The position numbers were made by a program, and so were the translations under genes. A stretch of 44,565 nt of DNA, from NCBI GenBank assembly GCA_003353795.1, contig PIVY01000015.1:1-44565 (forward strand), given 5' to 3'. Within the stretch, counting starts at the first letter, position 1. Every line of letters starts with the position of its first letter. Source of the DNA: a bacterium (GTDB taxonomy: Bacteria > Krumholzibacteriota > Krumholzibacteriia > LZORAL124-64-63). Shown piece after piece: positions 8,726-19,721 of the stretch. The notes beneath the pieces are model-generated. The model ran no database searches and was not told the origin of the DNA. It saw only the letters and a program-made list of their open reading frames with translations.

Positions 8726-9496
8726 TCAGTACCAGTTCAGGATGCGGACCTCGCTCGTGCCGTCGGCCTGCAGTTCACGCTGCAGCGTCTCGACGTCGGC
8801 GAAGGTTCCGTCGCGGTTGCGGTAGTGGTAAGGGTAAAGCACGCGCGGTCTCATGGCACGCGCGGCGATCAGGGCCTGCTCCGCCGACATGGTCCACGGC
8901 AGGTTCATGCAGAGGAAGGCCACGTCGAGGTCGCCCAGTTCGGCGTGCTCGGGCAGATCCTCGGTGTCGCCGCTGACGTAGACGCGAACGCCGGTCAGAT
9001 CCAGAACATAGCCGTTGTCGCGTCCCCGAGGATGGTAATCCAGGCGACCCTCGGTTCGGTTGCAGGCCGTCACAGCGGTCACGCCCATGCCGTGGACGGT
9101 GGCCGAGTCGCCGTTGGCCAGGGCCAGAGGGTCGTTGGCCGGGATGGATTCCGCCACATCCGGCGGCGTGACCACCCAGGTGTACTCGCCGGCCAGGTCG
9201 CGTACCGTGTCGGCGTCGAAATGGTCGCCGTGGCGATGGGTGACGAGGATCAGATCCGGCCGCGGCAGGTGAGCGTAACGACGGGCGCCGCCCACCGGAT
9301 CGACCATGATGACCTTGCCGTCTCTCTCGAGGACCAGCGATGCGTGGCCGAAAGGATGGACGATCAGCGGGCCATGGGCCGTGACGACGGTATCCGCCGG
9401 TGCGGGCGACGATGCGATCGACGGTTCGTCGCCCGCCGCGGCGGCAGCGCCCACGGCGGCGGTCAACAGGATCAGCGACATCATGGATCGGGACAA
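8726..9496 (-). CDS. Exported MBL-fold metal-dependent hydrolase
   Basis: A 256-aa metallo-beta-lactamase fold protein, UlaG/L-ascorbate lactonase-like in architecture (GHASLVLERDGKVIMVDPV). The zinc motif is THRHGDHFD (HxHxDH), followed by YVSGDTED and the late YPYHYRN histidine segment. A signal peptide is present (MMSLILLTAAVGAAAAAG). The start is set at TTG because GGAGG lies 6 nt upstream; the two in-frame ATG codons that follow are 18 nt or more from it. Likely periplasmic. Substrate not deducible. Confidence 0.85.
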   Translation of the reverse strand: MSRSMMSLILLTAAVGAAAAAGDEPSIASSPAPADTVVTAHGPLIVHPFGHASLVLERDGKVIMVDPVGGARRYAHLPRPDLILVTHRHGDHFDADTVRDLAGEYTWVVTPPDVAESIPANDPLALANGDSATVHGMGVTAVTACNRTEGRLDYHPRGRDNGYVLDLTGVRVYVSGDTEDLPEHAELGDLDVAFLCMNLPWTMSAEQALIAARAMRPRVLYPYHYRNRDGTFADVETLQRELQADGTSEVRILNWY

Positions 9497-9575
9497 TCGG
9501 GGCCTCCAGGAGCAGCGTGGGATTCGCCCCATTGAACACCCAACCCCTGCCGTCCCGCAACCCACACCTGAACAC

Positions 9576-9601
9576 GGCGGGATCCCCGAGGGGATCCCGC
9601 C
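9576..9601 (-). terminator. Palindromic hairpin after the CHRD gene
   Basis: A perfectly self-complementary 26-nt stretch (an 11-bp stem with a CGAG loop) lies 28 nt past the CHRD gene stop and before the MBL gene. It is a likely intrinsic-type terminator without a strong T tract. Confidence 0.6.
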
Positions 9602-9629
9602 GCTGCTTCGTCGATTCTGTCGCGCGGTT

Positions 9630-10097
9630 CTAGTTGAAGAGGTCCTTGACGTTGGACCAGGTGGTCTCGTCCACCGGGACGATCACGAAATCGAAGTTGC
9701 CGCGGAGCGCGCCGGCGGTCCACGCTTCGCTGTAGATCTGGATGGCCAGTTCCCCGGCTTCCAGGGCCTCGCCCATCTCAGCCGTGTAGTCCAGGGTCAA
9801 TGCCAGGGGCGAGCCCAACGGCAGGGTCAGCATCTCGACGCCAGGCTGCTCGGGAGTCGCCCGGATCAACTTGGCCGCCGTCTGCTCCGTGTCGAGGCCC
9901 ACGAAGTTCAGGGTCAGATCGATGGTCGTCAGGTTGTCACCGACGATGAGAGTGGCCTGGCCGTAGGCGTCGACGCCACTGCTGGGCACCACGTTCTCCG
10001 GAGTCAGCTCGGCCTCGTACACCGTGGCGGCCAGTGACGAACCGACCCCCATCGCCAAGAGGGCCAGTGCCAGAATCACCATTCGCTTGCGCACCAT
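9630..10097 (-). CDS. Exported CHRD-domain protein
   Basis: A 155-aa protein with a cleavable signal peptide (VILALALLAMGVGSSLAA) and a single CHRD-like beta domain: the opening VYEAELTPENVVP, the central strands, and the closing GELAIQIYSEAWTAGALRG that matches the CHRD end motif. CHRD domains occur in chordin and in secreted bacterial proteins of unknown role. Start ATG follows TGGAGGT by 6 nt. A good extended -10 promoter lies 43-51 nt upstream, so it is probably monocistronic. Confidence 0.8.
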   Translation of the reverse strand: MVRKRMVILALALLAMGVGSSLAATVYEAELTPENVVPSSGVDAYGQATLIVGDNLTTIDLTLNFVGLDTEQTAAKLIRATPEQPGVEMLTLPLGSPLALTLDYTAEMGEALEAGELAIQIYSEAWTAGALRGNFDFVIVPVDETTWSNVKDLFN

Positions 10098-10139
10098 ATC
10101 TAAACCTCCAGAACGAAACATAAAGGCGAATTGGTCATT

Positions 10140-10148
10140 ATTATATCA
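10140..10148 (-). promoter_or_regulatory. Extended -10 promoter for the CHRD gene
   Basis: On the minus strand the sequence reads TGATATAAT, a perfect -10 hexamer with an upstream TG, in an AT-rich intergenic stretch (10098-10213). The -35 match is poor. It would give a leader of about 35 nt before the CHRD start. Confidence 0.55.
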
Positions 10149-10213
10149 GTTGTGATTTAATGATTCCAGCAAAAAAGTTCCATATCTAAAATTTTAGCGC
10201 ATTTATCCAATTA

Positions 10214-12418
10214 TTAGCGATACCATCCGTCTTGAATCGATTCTCCGGCCTCTCCTGGATTCGCCGTGGGCGCCTTGCACATGCCCTGAAGGCACACGTA
10301 GGCCAGCGCCCCTCCCTCGGGAGCCGATTTCCCGGTCAAGACCGGCGCCAGCGAAGCCAGACGTCCATCGGGCCCGGCAGCGGGCAACGGAGAGATCACC
10401 ACGCCCGGAGCGAGGGTGGCGGCCACGGCCCGGTACAGGGCCTCCGTCGCGGGATCGCCGGGATCGCCGGCCACCACCACGTCATACAGCGGACCCTGCA
10501 GGCGCACCGCCGCATCGAGCCAACCCGCCATTTCCAGGCCGGTGCGCTGCATGAGGCTCGCTTGCCGGGCCAGTTGATCCGCCGCCTCGGTGAGCGGCTC
10601 CGGGTGTCCCGTCAGGGCACCGTAGGTGACCAGAGCGTCCACCACGGCGGACGCTCCGCAGGGGATCACGCTGTCGAAGAAGTCGGTGCGCCTGCCCAGG
10701 GGCGTGTCGCCCGAGTCGGACGTGGTGTACCAGGCTCCCGCCGGCCGAACGAAGCGAGCCGCGACCAGATCCAGCAACTCCCGGGCCCGGTCCAGATGGT
10801 CGGCGCGACCGGTGACCTGATAGAGTTCGAGGAGGCCGCGGGCGTACAGGGCGTAATCCTCGAGCACGCCCTCACCCACGGCACGACCGTCGTTGCTGGC
10901 GCGCGCGAGCCCACCGTCGTCGACGCGGTGAACGCGCTCGAGGAAGTCGGCGATGGCCACGGCGCGATCGCGGAACTCCGTTCGCCCCGTGGCCCGGTAG
11001 CCCTGGGCGAAGGCCGAGAGCGCCAGACCGTTCCAGGCGGTGATGATCTTGCGATCCAGGCCGGGCGGGGTGCGATCGTCGCGCACGGTCCTGAGGGTGT
11101 CGCGGTGCCGGTCGAAGAGGGCGGCCGCTTCGTCGGGGTCGCGTCCGTGACGCTGCGCCAGCGAATCGACGTCGGTGCGGCGGGTGACCACGCTGGCCCC
11201 GTGTTCGAAGTTGCCCGGGAGGTTCACGCCCAGCAGATCGGTCAGCAGCGGACCGTCGGATTCGCCCACCGCAGCGGTGATCTGGGCCGGGGTCCACACG
11301 TAATAGGTGCCCTCCTCGCCGCCGCTGTCGGCGTCGAAGCTGGCGTAGCAGGCGCCCTCGTCGCCGCACATCTCGCGATCGAGGAATTCGAGCACGTCCT
11401 CGCCGACGGCGATCAGGTCCGGCCGATCGAGAGCAGCGCCGGCGGTGAAGTAGAGGGTGGCCAGCTGGGCGTTGTCGTAGAGCATCTTCTCGAAATGAGG
11501 CACGGTCCAGTGGGGATCGACCGTGTAGCGGTGGAAGCCGCCGCCCACGTGGTCGCGCAGCCCGCCGCCGGCCATGGCGTCGAGGGTGTGCTCGAGCATG
11601 CGCAGGGTCTCGGCATCGCCTGTGCGACGATGCCAGTTCAGCAGGAACTGCCAGCGGACGGGCACCGGAAACTTCATGTCGCCGGCGAGTCCCCCGTGAG
11701 TCTCGTCGAAGCGATCGCCCACCGCGGCCACCACGCCGGCCAGCATGGTGGAATCCACCGCTCCGGCCACCGGCGCGTCGGCCGCCGGCTCGGCCAGGAT
11801 GCGCTGGGTGACCTGGCCCGCCTGGCGCTCGAGTTCCGCCCGCTGGTTCGTCCACACCTCCTGGATCCGGTCGAGCAATTCCAGGAAGTTGTCGTGCGGG
11901 ATGTAGGTCCCGCCGAAGAAGGGCTTCTGATCGGGCGTCAGGAACACCGACATGGGCCAGCCGCCGCCGCCGGTCAGCAACTGTACGGCCTGCATGTAGG
12001 TAGCATCCACGGCGGGGTTCTCCTCACGGTCCACCTTGATGCACACGAAATTGCGGTTGAGCGCCTCGGCCACGTCGTCGTGCTCGAAGACCTCGTGCTC
12101 CATGACATGGCACCAGTGGCACGACGAGTAGCCGCTGCTGAGGAAGATGAGCCGGTCCTCGCTGCGAGCCAGCTCCAGAGCTTCCTCGCCCCAGGGATAC
12201 CAGTCCACCGGATTGCGGGCGTGTTGCTGCAGGTAGAGCGAGGCCTCGTCCCGCAGGCGATTGCCCGTTCGGCGGACTTCTTCGGGCGGACGGTAGCCGG
12301 CGGTGATGTCCATGTTCTCTCCCTGGCAGGCCGCCACGAGCACCAGCGTCACGAGCGTCGTGGCCAGACGGTGGCGGCGCCGGCGTGGTGCCGGAGTACG
12401 GGTTGCTCGGGTCGTCAT
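10214..12418 (-). CDS. DUF255 thioredoxin-domain lipoprotein (YyaL/SPATA20 family)
   Basis: A 734-aa member of the YyaL/spermatogenesis-associated protein 20 family: an N-terminal thioredoxin-like DUF255 domain with the [12 protein letters not shown] motif (Cys100 and Cys103), DREENPAVD and [14 protein letters not shown], followed by an (alpha/alpha)6-type barrel with [21 protein letters not shown]. The unusual part is an N-terminal lipoprotein signal ([10 protein letters not shown], Cys31), indicating a membrane-anchored periplasmic form. Start ATG is favoured with AAGGA upstream; the preceding codon is TTG. Divergent from iscA. Biochemical function is not established for the family. Confidence 0.88.
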   Translation of the reverse strand: MTTRATRTPAPRRRRHRLATTLVTLVLVAACQGENMDITAGYRPPEEVRRTGNRLRDEASLYLQQHARNPVDWYPWGEEALELARSEDRLIFLSSGYSSCHWCHVMEHEVFEHDDVAEALNRNFVCIKVDREENPAVDATYMQAVQLLTGGGGWPMSVFLTPDQKPFFGGTYIPHDNFLELLDRIQEVWTNQRAELERQAGQVTQRILAEPAADAPVAGAVDSTMLAGVVAAVGDRFDETHGGLAGDMKFPVPVRWQFLLNWHRRTGDAETLRMLEHTLDAMAGGGLRDHVGGGFHRYTVDPHWTVPHFEKMLYDNAQLATLYFTAGAALDRPDLIAVGEDVLEFLDREMCGDEGACYASFDADSGGEEGTYYVWTPAQITAAVGESDGPLLTDLLGVNLPGNFEHGASVVTRRTDVDSLAQRHGRDPDEAAALFDRHRDTLRTVRDDRTPPGLDRKIITAWNGLALSAFAQGYRATGRTEFRDRAVAIADFLERVHRVDDGGLARASNDGRAVGEGVLEDYALYARGLLELYQVTGRADHLDRARELLDLVAARFVRPAGAWYTTSDSGDTPLGRRTDFFDSVIPCGASAVVDALVTYGALTGHPEPLTEAADQLARQASLMQRTGLEMAGWLDAAVRLQGPLYDVVVAGDPGDPATEALYRAVAATLAPGVVISPLPAAGPDGRLASLAPVLTGKSAPEGGALAYVCLQGMCKAPTANPGEAGESIQDGWYR

Positions 12419-12456
12419 CAATTGTCCTTGCGGAGAGGATCGGTCTTGTTATCTTT

Positions 12457-12480
12457 TAACTATACTCATGGAGTATTGAT
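12457..12480. promoter_or_regulatory. Palindrome in the DUF255/iscA divergent region, candidate Rrf2-type operator
   Basis: ATACTCATGGAGTAT (12462-12476) is a perfect 6+6 inverted repeat around ATG, and it extends with partial symmetry to about 10+10. It contains TATACT (12461-12466), a possible -10. Position upstream of an Fe-S carrier gene suggests an IscR/Rrf2-type site. This is inference. Confidence 0.35.
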
Positions 12481-12553
12481 TTCACCACGCGTCCGTCGAG
12501 ACGGTGGAGTGCGCCTCCGGCCGACGCGTTGTTCCAAGGGAGAGATGAGGGCA

Positions 12554-12880
12554 ATGATCAACCTGAGTGAGAATGCGACCAGCGAATTCCTCCGGCTGAT
12601 GGGCGAGCAGGGTGTCGACGAGGCCGTGGTCCGGATCAGCGTGGAGTCGGGCGGCTGCTCCGGCCTGCAGTACAACATGGATTTCGACGAGGGCGTGGGC
12701 GAGAACGACGAGGTGTTCGCCCAGAAGGACGGGCTCAAGGTCGTCTGCCAGAAGGACTCGTTGATGTACCTCGACGGCCTGAACGTGGACTTCTCCAAGA
12801 AGCTCATGGGCGGCGGGTTCCGCTTCGAGAACCCCAACGCGGCCAAGAGCTGTGGCTGCGGGACCTCCTTCCGCCTCTAG
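12554..12880 (+). CDS. A-type iron-sulfur carrier (IscA/ErpA family)
   Basis: A 108-aa A-type carrier that delivers or scaffolds Fe-S clusters to apo-proteins, such as the ferredoxin domains of ActB nearby. The three conserved cysteines are present in SGGCSGLQY and CGCGTSF near the C-terminus. Two ATG starts are possible: 12545, tight against AAGGGAG, and 12554, which begins MINLSENA like most family members; the latter is used. Alone, upstream of the respiratory cluster. IscA, SufA and ErpA cannot be separated by eye. Confidence 0.92.
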   Translation: MINLSENATSEFLRLMGEQGVDEAVVRISVESGGCSGLQYNMDFDEGVGENDEVFAQKDGLKVVCQKDSLMYLDGLNVDFSKKLMGGGFRFENPNAAKSCGCGTSFRL

Positions 12881-12983
12881 CAACGCCTCCGGAGCCTGTC
12901 GAATCGGCCCCTTAGACCGACTCTGACGAGCGAATTCAAATCGGACTGGCGTTCCCCCATAAATGAATGTTAAATACTTAGCC

Positions 12984-13009
12984 GACCGGGCGGTCCAAGC
13001 CGCCCGGTC
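12984..13009. terminator. Perfect hairpin between iscA and the act cluster
   Basis: A 10-bp perfect stem (12984-12993 with 13000-13009), loop TCCAAG, preceded by an AT-rich stretch at 12958-12980. It may end the iscA transcript or sit in the leader of the act operon. No T run follows on the plus strand. Confidence 0.45.
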
Positions 13010-13081
13010 AGCACGCCGGTCCCGATGCCCCCCGGGCCGACCAACCAGCACAGATCACCGGCCACCGGGAGGATGCCCCTC

Positions 13082-13795
13082 TTGGCTGACGAGCACGTGA
13101 AGGACTCCGGGACGCCGGAGACCGCCGAGCGCGAAAAACGCGACAACGACCGTTTCATCTTTCCCCGCTGGACCAACTACTTGGGCCCCTTCTCAGCCGT
13201 GATGGCTGTTGGCGGCATCTTGTATCTGGCGGTCCTGATTACGGCGGGTTTTCACCCACGTAATTCCGCCATCGGCTACAGCCCGCAGCAGCCGGTCCCC
13301 TACAGCCACGCCCTGCACGTGGGTGAACTGGGTATGGACTGCCGCTACTGCCACACCACGGTGGAGCACGCAGCCAAGGCCAGCATTCCCACGGCCGAGG
13401 TCTGCATGAACTGTCACAAGTCCGTGCACACCGAGAGCGTGAAGCTGCTGCCGGTGCGTGAGTCATTCGCCTCGGGCAAGACCATTCCCTGGATCCGGGT
13501 GCACGACCTGGCCGATTACGCCTATTTCGATCACAGCGTCCATGTGAACGCCGGAGTCAGCTGTGTGAGCTGCCACGGCCGTGTCGATCGCATGGAAGTG
13601 GTCTCCCAACAGGAAAAGCTGACCATGAGCTGGTGCCTGGAGTGCCACCGGAATCCGGATCCGCACCTGCGCCCCCGCGAAGAGGTCACCAACATGGCCT
13701 GGATGCCGGACGAGGACCCCGCGGTACTCGGCGCCCGGTTGCGCGAGGCTCACGACATCAACCCGTCCACCGACTGCACGACCTGCCACCGCTAG
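13082..13795 (+). CDS. actA: ActA, pentahaem cytochrome c of Alternative Complex III
   Basis: Periplasmic multihaem c-type cytochrome subunit of ACIII, the menaquinol oxidoreductase that replaces bc1. Five CxxCH haem sites are visible: CRYCH (87-91), CMNCH (108-112), CVSCH (161-165), CLECH (185-189) and CTTCH at the very C-terminus. An N-terminal transmembrane helix (FSAVMAVGGILYLAVLITAG) anchors it. The start is uncertain: TTG at 13082 has GGGAGG 9 nt upstream; ATG at 13073 directly abuts that motif and ATG at 13025 has no ribosome site. First gene of the act operon, 55 nt before actB. Confidence 0.92.
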   Translation: MADEHVKDSGTPETAEREKRDNDRFIFPRWTNYLGPFSAVMAVGGILYLAVLITAGFHPRNSAIGYSPQQPVPYSHALHVGELGMDCRYCHTTVEHAAKASIPTAEVCMNCHKSVHTESVKLLPVRESFASGKTIPWIRVHDLADYAYFDHSVHVNAGVSCVSCHGRVDRMEVVSQQEKLTMSWCLECHRNPDPHLRPREEVTNMAWMPDEDPAVLGARLREAHDINPSTDCTTCHR

Positions 13796-13850
13796 TCGGC
13801 TCGAATCGCGCCGGACGGCCAAGACGCCGACGGCGACGACGGAGGAACGC

Positions 13851-16800
13851 ATGACCACGGCGAACAACGCCCCCCGCAGCGGACGCGGATACTGGCGGAG
13901 TCTGGAAGAACTGGCTCAGAGCGAGGAATTCCAGCGACATCTGGAGAAGGAATTCCCCGGCGGCATCGAGACGCCCGCGGCGGGTGTGAGCCGGAGGCGT
14001 TTCCTGCAGATCATGGCCGCGTCCACGGCCATGGCCGGCCTGGCGGGCTGCCGCTGGCCCGAGGAGAACATCGTTCCCTTCGCCAAGCGCCCCGAAGGCT
14101 ACGTACCGGGAGAGGCGCGGCAGTTCGCCACCGCGCTGGAGCAGGGTGGCGTGGGGACCGCGCTGCTGGCCACCAGCTACGACGGCCGCCCCATCAAGGT
14201 GGACGGAAACCCCGATCATCCCTGGTGCCTCGGCGGCGCCAGCGCCCAGATGCAGGCGAGCGTGCTGAATCTCTGGGATCCCGAACGCAGCCGGACGCCG
14301 GTGCGGCAGGAACGCGGGCACACGGTCAAGGCCAACTGGGACGACTTCCACGGCTTCGCCGGCGACCACTTCGCCGCCCTGGCTGGTCGCCGCGGAAACG
14401 GTCTGGCGATCCTGGCCGGAGCCTCGAGTTCGCCCAGCCGGGCGCGGCTGCGCGAGGAACTGTCGAAAAGCATGCCCGATGTTCGGTGGTACCAGCACGA
14501 ACCGGTGGCCGACACGGAGCGGCTCGAGGGTTCGCGGCGTGCGTTCGGCCGCCCCCTGCGCGAGGTGCCCCACCTCGAGGAAGCCCTGATCATCGGTGAC
14601 TTCGACGCCGATCTGCTCGGCGCCCATCCCGCGGCCCTGCGCAATGCGCGCATGTTCGCCCGGGGTCGCAAGCCCGTGCCGGGTAAGATGAACCGTGTCT
14701 ACGCCTTCGAGTCCAGCCTCAGCCCCACCGGCACGGTGGCCGATCACCGCGTCCCGGTGGCGCGGACGCAGATTTCCACGGCGCTGGCCGCCCTGGCGGC
14801 GGAGATCTTCCAGACGCACCACGTGAACATTCCGTCGGGTGCCGGATTTTCGTCGGCCGACCTGAACTCGTGGCGGGATGCCGGCACCGGCATGGACGAG
14901 ATCAAGGCCCTGGCCGACGATCTGGCCAAGCACCGCGGTCACGGCCTGGTGGCCGTCGGCGACCGCGCCCCCGCCGCGGCCCATCACCTGGCGTACGTGC
15001 TGAACGTGGCCCTGGGCAATGTGGGCACGACGGTGACCTTCCAGCCTGCTGCAGCGCCGGATCCCGATCTGGCGAGCCTGGTTTCCGACGTGAAGAACGG
15101 CCTCATCGAGACCCTGGTGATCCTCGACGGCAATCCGCTGGCCACCGCACCGGTAGACGTCGACCTGGCCGGCGCTCTGGGCAGGATCAAGACCACGATT
15201 CACCTTTCCGAACACGTGGATGCCACCAGTGCGGCCTGCACCTGGCACCTGCCGCGCGCCAACTATCTGGAGAGCTGGAACGACGCCACCGCCGCCGACG
15301 GCAGCGTGCTGGCCGTGCAGCCGCTCATCGAGCCCCTCTACGCCGGTCGGTCGGATCTCGAATTGCTGGGCACGGTGCTCGGTCAGCCGGCGCCGCGCGG
15401 GTACGAGATCGTGCGCACCACCTACCATGGCCGCACCGGCGGCTCCGGCGAGGCGCCCCGCAACAATCCGCGCTTCGAGGAGCGCTGGCGCGAGTTCCTG
15501 CACGACGGCTTTCTCGCCGGAAACGGCTCCGCGAGCAGCCCGTCCTTGAGCGGCACCCGTCTCGACCTGAAGCGCGAGACCGCACCTGCTGCCGGCAACC
15601 TGGAACTGGTGATCGCCGCCGACCCGTGCCTGCACGACGGTCGCTACGCCGACAACGCCTGGCTCCAGGAGGTTCCCGAATTCGCCACCAAGGTGGTGTG
15701 GGACAACGTGGCGTCCATGAGCCCGGCCACCGCCGGCGAGCTGGGCATCGTGCACGGCGATCTGCTGGAACTGGAGTTCCGTGGCCGCAAGCAGCAGATG
15801 CCCGCCTACATCCTGCCCGGCCACGCCACGCACGCGGTCACCGTCACCCTGGGCTACGGCCGCACCGACTGCGGTCCCGTGGGCCGGGGCGTGGGACACG
15901 ACGTCTACGGGCTGCGTCCCAGCGACGCCCTGTATGGCGGCAGCGGCCTGAAGGTGAGCAAGACCGGCCACAAGTACACGCTGGCTTGCTCTCAGGATCA
16001 CCACGCCATCGACCCCAAGGGGTACGAGGAGCGCGAACGGCGCACCGGCGCCCTGGTGCGCGGAACCGACCTCGACCACTACGCCGACCATCCCGACTTC
16101 GTCGATCATCTCGGCATTCACCACCCGCCGCTGCTCTCGCTCTGGGAAGAGAAGGAGTACACCGGCCACAAGTGGGGCATGTCCGTCGATCTGAACGTCT
16201 GCACCGGCTGCAACGCCTGCGTGGTGGCCTGCCAGTCGGAGAACAACATCCCGGTCGTCGGCAAGAAAGAGGTGGGCAACAGCCGCGAGATGCACTGGAT
16301 CCGGGTCGACCGGTACTTCCGGGGCGACCCCGAGAACCCGGACATCGCCGCCCAGCCCGTGGCCTGCGTGCACTGCGAGATGGCGCCCTGCGAAGGAGTC
16401 TGTCCGGTGGCCGCCACAGTCCATACCGATGAGGGGCTCAACGCCATGGTGTACAACCGCTGCGTCGGCACGCGGTACTGCGCCAACAACTGCCCCTACA
16501 AGGTCCGTCGCTTCAACTTCTTCAACAACATCGACGAGCTCTCCGACACCCAGAAGATGGGTCTGAATCCCGAGGTGTCGGTGCGGTCGCGCGGCGTCAT
16601 GGAGAAGTGCACCTACTGCGTGCAGCGCATCCAGTCGGCCAAGATCGAGGCCAAGAACGAGCGGCGCCCGGTGCGCGACGGCGAGATCACGCCGGCCTGC
16701 GCCCAGACCTGCCCCACCGAGGCCATCGTATTTGGCGACCTCAACGATCCCGAGAGCCTGGTCGCCAAGGCGCGCGAAGAGAAGCGCAGCTACGACATGT

Positions 16801-16952
16801 TGGCCTTCCTGAACATCAAGCCGCGCACCAGTTACATGGGGCGCATCCGCAATCCGCATCCGTCTTTGGCGACCGAAGCCGATCACGGAGGCGATCATGC
16901 CGACCCGGCCGCTCATGGCCAGGACGGAGACCACGGGCACGGCGGTCACTAG
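13851..16952 (+). CDS. actB: ActB, molybdopterin-oxidoreductase-like/ferredoxin fusion subunit of ACIII
   Basis: Large peripheral ACIII subunit, 1033 aa. The N-terminus carries a Tat signal (SRRRFLQIM, 47-55) ending in a lipobox-like LAGC (Cys67). It continues with a molybdopterin-oxidoreductase-like domain that in ACIII binds no cofactor, and a C-terminal ferredoxin part. Cluster motifs include CTGCNACVVAC (from 784), CVHCEMAPCEGVCP, CANNCPYK, CTYCVQRIQSAKIEA and CAQTCPTEA. It ends in a His/Asp/Gly-rich tail (HGQDGDHGHGGH). Electron relay of the complex. Followed 52 nt later by actC. Confidence 0.95.
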   Translation: MTTANNAPRSGRGYWRSLEELAQSEEFQRHLEKEFPGGIETPAAGVSRRRFLQIMAASTAMAGLAGCRWPEENIVPFAKRPEGYVPGEARQFATALEQGGVGTALLATSYDGRPIKVDGNPDHPWCLGGASAQMQASVLNLWDPERSRTPVRQERGHTVKANWDDFHGFAGDHFAALAGRRGNGLAILAGASSSPSRARLREELSKSMPDVRWYQHEPVADTERLEGSRRAFGRPLREVPHLEEALIIGDFDADLLGAHPAALRNARMFARGRKPVPGKMNRVYAFESSLSPTGTVADHRVPVARTQISTALAALAAEIFQTHHVNIPSGAGFSSADLNSWRDAGTGMDEIKALADDLAKHRGHGLVAVGDRAPAAAHHLAYVLNVALGNVGTTVTFQPAAAPDPDLASLVSDVKNGLIETLVILDGNPLATAPVDVDLAGALGRIKTTIHLSEHVDATSAACTWHLPRANYLESWNDATAADGSVLAVQPLIEPLYAGRSDLELLGTVLGQPAPRGYEIVRTTYHGRTGGSGEAPRNNPRFEERWREFLHDGFLAGNGSASSPSLSGTRLDLKRETAPAAGNLELVIAADPCLHDGRYADNAWLQEVPEFATKVVWDNVASMSPATAGELGIVHGDLLELEFRGRKQQMPAYILPGHATHAVTVTLGYGRTDCGPVGRGVGHDVYGLRPSDALYGGSGLKVSKTGHKYTLACSQDHHAIDPKGYEERERRTGALVRGTDLDHYADHPDFVDHLGIHHPPLLSLWEEKEYTGHKWGMSVDLNVCTGCNACVVACQSENNIPVVGKKEVGNSREMHWIRVDRYFRGDPENPDIAAQPVACVHCEMAPCEGVCPVAATVHTDEGLNAMVYNRCVGTRYCANNCPYKVRRFNFFNNIDELSDTQKMGLNPEVSVRSRGVMEKCTYCVQRIQSAKIEAKNERRPVRDGEITPACAQTCPTEAIVFGDLNDPESLVAKAREEKRSYDMLAFLNIKPRTSYMGRIRNPHPSLATEADHGGDHADPAAHGQDGDHGHGGH

Positions 16953-17004
16953 CCGCCACGCACCGCGGCGAGTGTTCGCCGCGCAGCCAGCCGGAGCCTG
17001 ACGC

Positions 17005-18464
<1,460 letters not shown>

Positions 18465-18465
<1 letters not shown>

Positions 18466-19019
18466 TGAGTCAGACCGACGATCGCTTCTACGGCCTGCTT
18501 GTGGAATTCGATGACGCTCACACGCTTGTGGACGCCTGTGCCGAGGTTCGGGACGCCGGCTTCAAGAAGTGGGACGCGCACACGCCTTTCCCCATCCACG
18601 GCATGGACGCCGCCATGGGGATCCGCGGCACCAAGCTGCCGTTCATCGTGCTCGCGGGTGGCCTGACGGGCCTCAGCCTGGCGCTCCTGATGATCTGGTG
18701 GATGAACGCCGTGGACTACCCCTACATCATCAGCGGCAAGCCCCTGTTCGGATGGCCGGCGGCCGCGCCGGTGGCTTTCGAACTCACGGTGCTGTTCAGT
18801 GCCTTCGCCAGCTTCTTCGGCATGTGGGGCCTCAACGGAATGCCCCGGCTTCACCACCCGCTGTTCAGCAGCGAGCGGTTCGCGCGGGCCACGGCCGACC
18901 GTTTCTTCATCGTGATCGAGAAGGCCGACCCCAGCTTCGATCGCGACCAGACCCGTGAATTCCTGACCACCCTTGGCGGCACCGCCGTGGAGGAGATCCA
19001 CGACAAGGCGGAGGACTGA
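18465..19019 (+). CDS. actD: ActD, DUF3341 membrane subunit of ACIII
   Basis: A 184-aa DUF3341 protein with a soluble N-terminal domain (YGLLVEFDDAHTLVDACAEV), the family motif DAHTPFPIHGMDAAMGI, and two transmembrane helices (about residues 62-81 and 101-123), followed by a cytoplasmic C-terminus. In ACIII structures ActD packs beside ActC. Start ATG has AGGGAGGGA upstream and is coupled to actC by a one-base overlap. ActE begins 1 nt after its stop. Confidence 0.95.
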
Positions 19020-19020
19020 G

Positions 19021-19668
19021 ATGCCCCGACCGCTGATCTACATCGCGCTGATCCTGGTTTCGCTCTCCCTGGTGCCCATGGCCTGCGTGGTGGTCAACTG
19101 GACCAACCCCGTCAAGACCAACACGCGGATCCAGGTGGTGCCGGACATGGACAACCAGCCCAAGTTCAAGGCCCAGAGCGTCAACCCGTTCTTCGCCGAC
19201 GGCCGCAGCGCCCGCGCCTGGCCCGAGGGTACGGTACCCCGCGGCCTGCTCGAGAATGAAGGTCCGTTCTACCACGGCATCGAGGCGGACAGTTCGTTCA
19301 CCACGGAATTCCCCGTGCCGGTGACCGAGGCTCTGCTGAACCGAGGCCAGGAACGCTACGACATCTACTGCGCCACCTGCCACGGACTGGGCGGGGCCGG
19401 CGACGGCATGATCGCCCGCCGCGCCGACAAGCTGGCGCAGGGCACCTGGACGCCGCCCACCGACCTGGCCGCCCAGCCGGTGATCGACCGCCAGCACGGC
19501 TATCTCTACAACGTGATCGCCAACGGCGTGCGCAACATGCCCGCCTACGGCCACCAGATTCCGCCGCAGGACCGCTGGGCCATCGTGGCCTACGTGCGCG
19601 CCCTGCAGCGGGCCCGCACCGCGACCATGGACGACGTGCCCGAGGAGAACCGGCGCACGCTGCGCTAG
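19021..19668 (+). CDS. actE: ActE, monohaem cytochrome c subunit of ACIII
   Basis: A 215-aa membrane-anchored c-type cytochrome with one haem site, CATCH (117-121), and MPAYG providing the candidate axial methionine. The N-terminal hydrophobic segment ends LVPMAC, compatible with lipidation at Cys22. It likely passes electrons from ActA toward the caa3 oxidase. Start ATG follows GGAGGACTGAG, overlapping the end of actD. Family assignment rests on position, size and the DIYCATCHG region. Confidence 0.93.
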   Translation: MPRPLIYIALILVSLSLVPMACVVVNWTNPVKTNTRIQVVPDMDNQPKFKAQSVNPFFADGRSARAWPEGTVPRGLLENEGPFYHGIEADSSFTTEFPVPVTEALLNRGQERYDIYCATCHGLGGAGDGMIARRADKLAQGTWTPPTDLAAQPVIDRQHGYLYNVIANGVRNMPAYGHQIPPQDRWAIVAYVRALQRARTATMDDVPEENRRTLR

Positions 19669-19721
19669 AAACGAGTTCCGGCTAGCTCGCCCGCGCGGGC
19701 TGACCCGAGGAGATTCGACCC

